Below are positions 60,060-64,000 of a stretch of DNA of 64,000 nt, piece after piece; position 1 is the first letter of the stretch, and the number at the start of each line of letters is the position of its first letter. Both the position numbers and the translations under genes were made by a program. The stretch comes from JBDOQU01 sp039839375 (GTDB taxonomy: Bacteria > Pseudomonadota > Alphaproteobacteria > DSM-16000 > Inquilinaceae). Where the stretch lies: contig NZ_JBDOQU010000020.1 in assembly GCF_039839375.1 (NCBI RefSeq), forward strand, positions 1 through 64,000, given 5' to 3'. A model generated the notes under the pieces. That model worked only from the letters and a program-made list of their open reading frames with translations. It made no database searches and had not been told where the DNA came from.

Positions 60060-61802
60060 TCAGAAGATGTCCGGTTCGCCGGCGGTCCGGCCGAAGCCGC
60101 GCTCCAGATAGTCGAAATCGCAGCCCTTGTCGGCCTGGGTCACGTGCTTTGAGAACATGTAGCCATAGCCGCGCTCAAAGCGGGGCTCCGGCCTCGTCCA
60201 GGCCTTCCGCCGCTCTTCCAGCTCGTCGTCGGACACCAGCATGTCCAGACGACGGTTCGGAAGGTCGATCCGCACGATGTCGCCGGTCCTGAGCAGGCTC
60301 AGCGGTCCGCCGACATAGCTTTCCGGCGCGACATGCAGCACACACGCCCCGTAGGAGGTGCCCGACATCCGCGCGTCGGAAATCCGCAGCATGTCCCGAT
60401 GACCCTGCTTGATGAGCGCCTTCGGGATCGGCAGCATTCCCCATTCCGGAAAGCCGGGCCCGCCCTGCGGTCCCGCATTGCGCAGCACCAGCACGTGGTC
60501 CGGCGTCACGTCGAGATTTTCGTCCTCCACGGCCGCCTTCATTTCGGGATAGCTGTCGAAGACCAGGGCCGGGCCCTGATGGGTGTGGAATTTCGGGTCG
60601 CAGGCGGCCGGCTTGATGACCGCGCCGTCAGGGCAGAGGTTCCCGCGCAGGAGGGCAAGCGACCCTTCGTGATAGACGGGGTTCGAGAGGGGGCGGATCA
60701 CGTCGGGATTGTAGACCTGGGCGCCCTCCAGCGTCTGCCCGAGCGACTTGCCCGTCACCGTGATCGCGGAGGTGTCGAGCCGGTCCTCCATCTGCTTCAT
60801 CAGCGCGCGCAGGCCGCCCGCATAGAAGAAATCCTCCATCAGGTAGTCCTTGCCCGCCGGCCGGACATTGGCGATCAGCGGCGTCGTGCGCCCCAGCGCG
60901 TCGAGTTCGTCGAGCGTCAGGTCCACGCCGGCGCGGCGTGCGATGGCGATCAGATGGACGACGGCGTTGGTGGAACAGCCGGTCGCCATCGCGACGATCG
61001 CGGCGTTGCGTACGGCGGCTTCGGTCACGATCCGGTCGGGCGTCAAATCTTCCCAGACCATCTCCACGATCCGCCGGCCGCATTGCGACGACATGCGCTG
61101 GTGGCCTGAATCCGCGGCGGGGATGGACGACGCGCCGGGCAACGTCAGCCCCATCGCATCGGCGATGGCGGTCATGGTGGAGGCGGTGCCCATGGTCATG
61201 CAGGTGCCGTAGGAGCGCGCGATGCCGCCCTGCACCCCTAGCCATTCCTCATCCGTGATCTTGCCGGCGCGCCGCTCGTCCCAGTATTTCCAGGCGTCCG
61301 AGCCTGAGCCCAGGATCTTGCCGGCGAAATGGCCCCTCAGCATCGGCCCCGCCGGCAGGTAGATCATCGGCACGCCGGCGGTGATCGCGCCCATCACAAG
61401 GGCGGGGGTGGTCTTGTCGCAGCCGCCCATCAGCACCACCCCGTCCAGCGGGTGGGAGCGGATCGTCTCCTCCGTCTCCATCGCGAGCAAGTTGCGGTAG
61501 AGCATCGAGGTGGGCTTGGTGAAGCTTTCGTCGACGGAAAGGGACGGCAGTTCCACCGCTAGGCCACCTGCCTGCGCCACTCCGCGCTTCACGTCGTCCG
61601 CCCGTTGACGGAAGTGCCCATGGCAGGAATTCAGCTCGGACCAGGTGTTGAGCACGCCGATGATCGGCCTGCCCATGAATTCCTCCTCGGAATAGCCAAG
61701 CTGCATCATGCGGGAACGGTGCCCGAAGCTGCGAAGGTCGTCCGGAGCGAACCAGCGCGCGCTGCGCAGTTCTTTCGGGCTCCGTCTTTTGTGATCAGTC
61801 AT
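60060..61802 (-). CDS. IlvD/Edd-family dehydratase, sugar-acid type
   Basis: This 580-residue enzyme has the iron-sulfur cysteines expected in SELNSCHGHF, LMGGCDKTTPAL and YGTCMTMGTAS. ISDARMSGTSYGACVLHVAP lies near the C terminus. The length and the LNSCHGHFRQRADDVKRGVA segment resemble L-arabinonate/D-xylonate-type dehydratases more than biosynthetic IlvD. It is divergent from a tripartite tricarboxylate transporter, so an imported sugar acid or similar hydroxy-acid is a likely substrate. Start is ATG 61802 (MTDHKRRSPKELR). Two palindromic sites lie in the shared promoter region. Confidence 0.88.
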   Translation of the reverse strand: MTDHKRRSPKELRSARWFAPDDLRSFGHRSRMMQLGYSEEEFMGRPIIGVLNTWSELNSCHGHFRQRADDVKRGVAQAGGLAVELPSLSVDESFTKPTSMLYRNLLAMETEETIRSHPLDGVVLMGGCDKTTPALVMGAITAGVPMIYLPAGPMLRGHFAGKILGSGSDAWKYWDERRAGKITDEEWLGVQGGIARSYGTCMTMGTASTMTAIADAMGLTLPGASSIPAADSGHQRMSSQCGRRIVEMVWEDLTPDRIVTEAAVRNAAIVAMATGCSTNAVVHLIAIARRAGVDLTLDELDALGRTTPLIANVRPAGKDYLMEDFFYAGGLRALMKQMEDRLDTSAITVTGKSLGQTLEGAQVYNPDVIRPLSNPVYHEGSLALLRGNLCPDGAVIKPAACDPKFHTHQGPALVFDSYPEMKAAVEDENLDVTPDHVLVLRNAGPQGGPGFPEWGMLPIPKALIKQGHRDMLRISDARMSGTSYGACVLHVAPESYVGGPLSLLRTGDIVRIDLPNRRLDMLVSDDELEERRKAWTRPEPRFERGYGYMFSKHVTQADKGCDFDYLERGFGRTAGEPDIF

Positions 61803-61832
61803 CCTCGATCTCTCACATCGTGCCATGTCGTC

Positions 61833-61850
61833 ATGTGTATGCGCATTCAT
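61833..61850. promoter_or_regulatory. Imperfect palindromic operator near the dehydratase start
   Basis: ATGTGTATGCGCATTCAT shares the TATGCGCAT core with the perfect palindrome at 61943-61960, 110 bases away. It lies about 31 bases upstream of the dehydratase start, a position suited to repression of that gene. Confidence 0.65.
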
Positions 61851-61942
61851 AGAAGTGCGTCAATCATCTCGCCCGTTCATAAAGTGTGCACGACGTTGCG
61901 GTGACTCCGGCCTTGACACATGGCTGATTCATGTCTCACGGT

Positions 61943-61960
61943 TATGTATGCGCATACATA
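61943..61960. promoter_or_regulatory. Perfect 18-bp palindromic operator
   Basis: TATGTATGCGCATACATA is its own reverse complement. It lies between the divergent dehydratase and TTT-transporter genes, 83 bases before the binding-protein start. With the related site at 61833 it suggests one dimeric repressor, GntR- or LacI-type in style, controlling both directions. The regulator gene is not in the window or not recognisable. Confidence 0.78.
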
Positions 61961-62042
61961 TAGAGTGGCGCGCTGGATGGGCGTCATGAGCGCCCAGCTC
62001 CGCAATTCAAGGCCGCGACAGTCGGCCCGAGGGGAGGACATC

Positions 62043-63095
62043 ATGAAACTGACCCGCAGATCCGTTCTGGCGGCCGGCGCTGGAGTCGCCGCCACCGTCA
62101 CGTTATCCAGCCCGTACGTTGCGCGCGCGCAAAGCCTGCCGCGCAACATCCGCATGGTCATCGGCTCGACCTCGACAGGCGGGGACACCTACCAGAACTC
62201 GTCGATCGTGGCCGACGCGCTGGCGGAGAAGCTGGGCGTCAACATCCGCGTCGACGCGGTCGGCACGAACGAGGCGCTGAACGCCACACGCCGCGATTCG
62301 CGCGGCACGACGATCATGCTTCACCACGACCAGATCTATCTTTCCTACCTCTATGGTGTGCCCGGCATCGGGGACGCCTTCTCCGAATTCGCGATCGGCC
62401 CGACGGTCGCCATCAATCCCGGCAACTGCTTCCTCGTGCCGAAGACCTCGCCCTACCAATCCATGGAGGACGTCTTCGCGGCGGCGGCGGGCGGGGAACG
62501 CATCCGCGTCGCGATACAGCCCGGCGGCGTTTCGGAGATCGGATTCACCGGAATGCGCAATGCCGCGAACATCCTCAACCCCGGTTCGGAAGCCAACATC
62601 GTCCCGGTCAACACCGGCTCCCAGGCGGACAAGAATCAGGCGATGTGGGACGGCCTGGCCGACGTGATCAACGGCTCGATCCAGGCGAACGAGCAGTTCA
62701 CGCAACTGCCGGAAGACGATCGCACCGCCATGCGCTTCGTCTGGATCACGACCCGTCCGGGAACCCTGGAGCAGGCGCCGGAGGCAGGGATGGGCGGAAC
62801 CACCCGGGAAGAGATGCTCAAATTCGCCAGCCCGCAGACCAGCGTGACGCTCGATGGCGAGAAGGACTTCACCTTCGACAAGGAGTTCTTCCTTCTCTTC
62901 AACAAGGAGATGGACCCTGGCATTTCCTCAACGATCGACGAGGCGCTGACGGAGATCTACGCCGTCGGGGAAATCCAGCAGCGCCAGCTCCAGGCGTTCT
63001 TCATGCCCAACTACCTGCCGCAGGCAGAGGCGGCGGCATATCTCATTGCCAAGCGCGACACTGCCGCCGCGGTGATCGAGGAAATGAAGAGCTGA
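62043..63095 (+). CDS. Tripartite tricarboxylate transporter substrate-binding protein
   Basis: This 350-residue periplasmic binding protein has a twin-arginine-like signal (MKLTRRSVLAAGAGVAATVT) and the Bug/TctC-type core (IRMVIGSTSTGGDTYQNSSI, VNTGSQADKNQAMWDGLADV). It delivers a carboxylated ligand to the TctAB membrane proteins encoded directly downstream. ATG 62043 follows GAGGGGAGGA. The divergent dehydratase suggests a hydroxy- or sugar-acid ligand. Confidence 0.88.
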   Translation: MKLTRRSVLAAGAGVAATVTLSSPYVARAQSLPRNIRMVIGSTSTGGDTYQNSSIVADALAEKLGVNIRVDAVGTNEALNATRRDSRGTTIMLHHDQIYLSYLYGVPGIGDAFSEFAIGPTVAINPGNCFLVPKTSPYQSMEDVFAAAAGGERIRVAIQPGGVSEIGFTGMRNAANILNPGSEANIVPVNTGSQADKNQAMWDGLADVINGSIQANEQFTQLPEDDRTAMRFVWITTRPGTLEQAPEAGMGGTTREEMLKFASPQTSVTLDGEKDFTFDKEFFLLFNKEMDPGISSTIDEALTEIYAVGEIQQRQLQAFFMPNYLPQAEAAAYLIAKRDTAAAVIEEMKS

Positions 63096-63171
63096 TCCTT
63101 CGCAGGATCTGGCCCGGCCCTGCAAAACGGGCCGGGCGCGCCTCGTCATGTAGGAAGGAGGAGCGCCGCGG

Positions 63172-63591
63172 ATGGACGGCCTCACGCGCGTCTCGATCGA
63201 TTTCGAGACCTCTCACCTGGTATTTCCCACCATCATCGGCACCGTCCTTCTGCTTCTCGGGGCGGCGATCGTCGCGACGCGCTGGCGGCGGTTCGCCGGC
63301 GCGGCGGGCTATTGGTCCGGAATATTCGCCGCGATGGACAAGTTCCGCTTCTTCGGAACGATCGTCCTGACGCTCGTCTATTTCCTGCTGATGGTCCCGG
63401 TCGGCAATTTCTGGCCCAACACGGGCATGGGCTTCCTTCTCTGTTCGATCCCCTATGTGGCGTTGTGCGGGCTGCTTTTCCTGCGGGAAAGGGCGAGGCC
63501 CGCCCTGGCGGTGCTCGGCATTGTCTCCATCGTCTCGCCGCTCCTGGTCTGGTGGGTGTTCGCCTACGTCTTCTTCCTGACGCTGCCTTGA
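63172..63591 (+). CDS. Tripartite tricarboxylate transporter small subunit TctB
   Basis: This 139-residue protein has four hydrophobic segments (HLVFPTIIGTVLLLLGAAIV, FFGTIVLTLVYFLLMVPVGN, IPYVALCGLLFLRERARPAL, SIVSPLLVWWVFAYVFFLTL), as in the small membrane subunit of TTT systems. AAGGAGGAG lies upstream. The large subunit gene starts 13 bases after its stop. Confidence 0.87.
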   Translation: MDGLTRVSIDFETSHLVFPTIIGTVLLLLGAAIVATRWRRFAGAAGYWSGIFAAMDKFRFFGTIVLTLVYFLLMVPVGNFWPNTGMGFLLCSIPYVALCGLLFLRERARPALAVLGIVSIVSPLLVWWVFAYVFFLTLP

Positions 63592-63604
63592 GCGGGGAAA
63601 TTCA

Positions 63605-64000
63605 ATGGATCTGTTCGGTTTCATCACGCCGCTCTTCGTGCTGCTCATCGCGGCCGGAACGGCCCTTGGGATCATTTTCGGCGTCATTCCCGGCCTCACC
63701 GCGACGATGGCCGTCGCCGTCTGTCTGCCGCTGACCTATGCGCTCGGGCTGGAGAACGGTCTCGCCCTGCTGATCGGGCTCTATGTCGGGGGCATCTCGG
63801 GCGGAGTGGTGCCGGCGATCCTGATCGGCATGCCCGGCACGCCATCATCCGTCGCCACCACCTTCGATGGCTATCAGATGGCGCTTCAAGGCAAGGGCGA
63901 GCAGGCGATGCGCATCAGCATCATCGGCTCTCTCTTCGGCGGTCTGGTCTCGCTCGCGGCGCTGTACCTCTTCACGCCCTTCCTTGCCGATTTCGCGATC
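63605..64000 (+). CDS. Tripartite tricarboxylate transporter large subunit TctA, cut by window edge
   Basis: From ATG 63605 the frame stays open to the window end, giving 132 residues of a normally about 500-residue protein. The visible part shows GVIPGLTATMAVAVCLPLTY and GLYVGGISGGVVPAILIGMP followed by GTPSSVATTFDGYQMA. The GxxPGL and GIPGTP-like motifs are typical of TctA. It follows tctB by 13 bases and completes the transporter. Confidence 0.93.
   Translation, partial: MDLFGFITPLFVLLIAAGTALGIIFGVIPGLTATMAVAVCLPLTYALGLENGLALLIGLYVGGISGGVVPAILIGMPGTPSSVATTFDGYQMALQGKGEQAMRISIIGSLFGGLVSLAALYLFTPFLADFAI

Overview
The window is GC-rich DNA (apart from one AT-rich patch near 30.1-31.8 kb) with tightly packed, often overlapping genes. 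It carries several alphaproteobacterial signatures: a circularly permuted two-piece tmRNA next to an sspB-type adaptor gene, BioR-type boxes (TTATAGATAA) on bioY and a GntR regulator, a LiuR-like palindrome in front of etfBA, a two-domain cold-shock protein, and the order rnr-topA-dprA-plsY-pyrC'-pyrB. An aerobic, free-living, osmoadapted alphaproteobacterium, perhaps near the Rhodospirillales, is my best guess; the family is not resolved.

Layout. 0-13 kb is housekeeping: rpmG, a C-terminal processing protease, rnr, topA, dprA, a Phd/VapC toxin-antitoxin pair, an OmpA-like lipoprotein, plsY, and pyrB with a dihydroorotase-like partner that lacks the HxH metal motif. 13-17.5 kb holds a CoA-transferase, a DddP-like M24 protein, an Fe(II)/2OG dioxygenase and a divergent LysR regulator. 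17.5-22.4 kb has etfAB, then divergent hutI/hutF and an orphan antitoxin. 22.7-27.5 kb is the three-gene N-acetylglutaminylglutamine amide (NAGGN) osmolyte operon. 27.7-29.5 kb has the double cold-shock protein and a MetF-like protein. 29.8-31.8 kb is accessory and partly AT-rich.

The centre (31.8-50 kb) is a choline/betaine module. It has betBA with a TSUP permease, the divergent choXWV transporter, a non-pyrrolysine MttB/MtgB methyltransferase with its corrinoid protein, a DUF1638 protein, a methyl-THF:corrinoid methyltransferase, a RamA-like corrinoid activator, and a betaine-homocysteine methyltransferase. Read together, choline is imported, oxidised to glycine betaine, and demethylated either onto homocysteine or through corrinoid onto tetrahydrofolate. 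The MetF-like protein at 28.6 kb could then draw on the methyl-THF. Inserted in this module is a stretch with a broken vapBC, bioY and bioR, bounded on one side by a gene and on the other by a decayed copy of that gene's 3' end.

50-64 kb holds an outer-membrane-like protein, a GNAT protein, rpsU, def, COQ9, sspB, ssrA, a zincin resembling polymorphic-toxin metallopeptidases, a LysR/MFS/SDR group, thyA-folA, an IlvD/Edd dehydratase, and a divergent tripartite tricarboxylate transporter cut by the window edge.

The most unusual structure is a DUF559 endonuclease-like domain lying between two ~100-bp, ~93% identical direct copies of an interspersed repeat and fused in frame to the DUF1638 gene. 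Five copies or half-copies of that repeat occur in the window. Other points of note are the DddP-like enzyme, the PyrC'-like subunit, a possible bistable leader on the betaine-homocysteine methyltransferase gene, and the ssrA-sspB neighbourhood.
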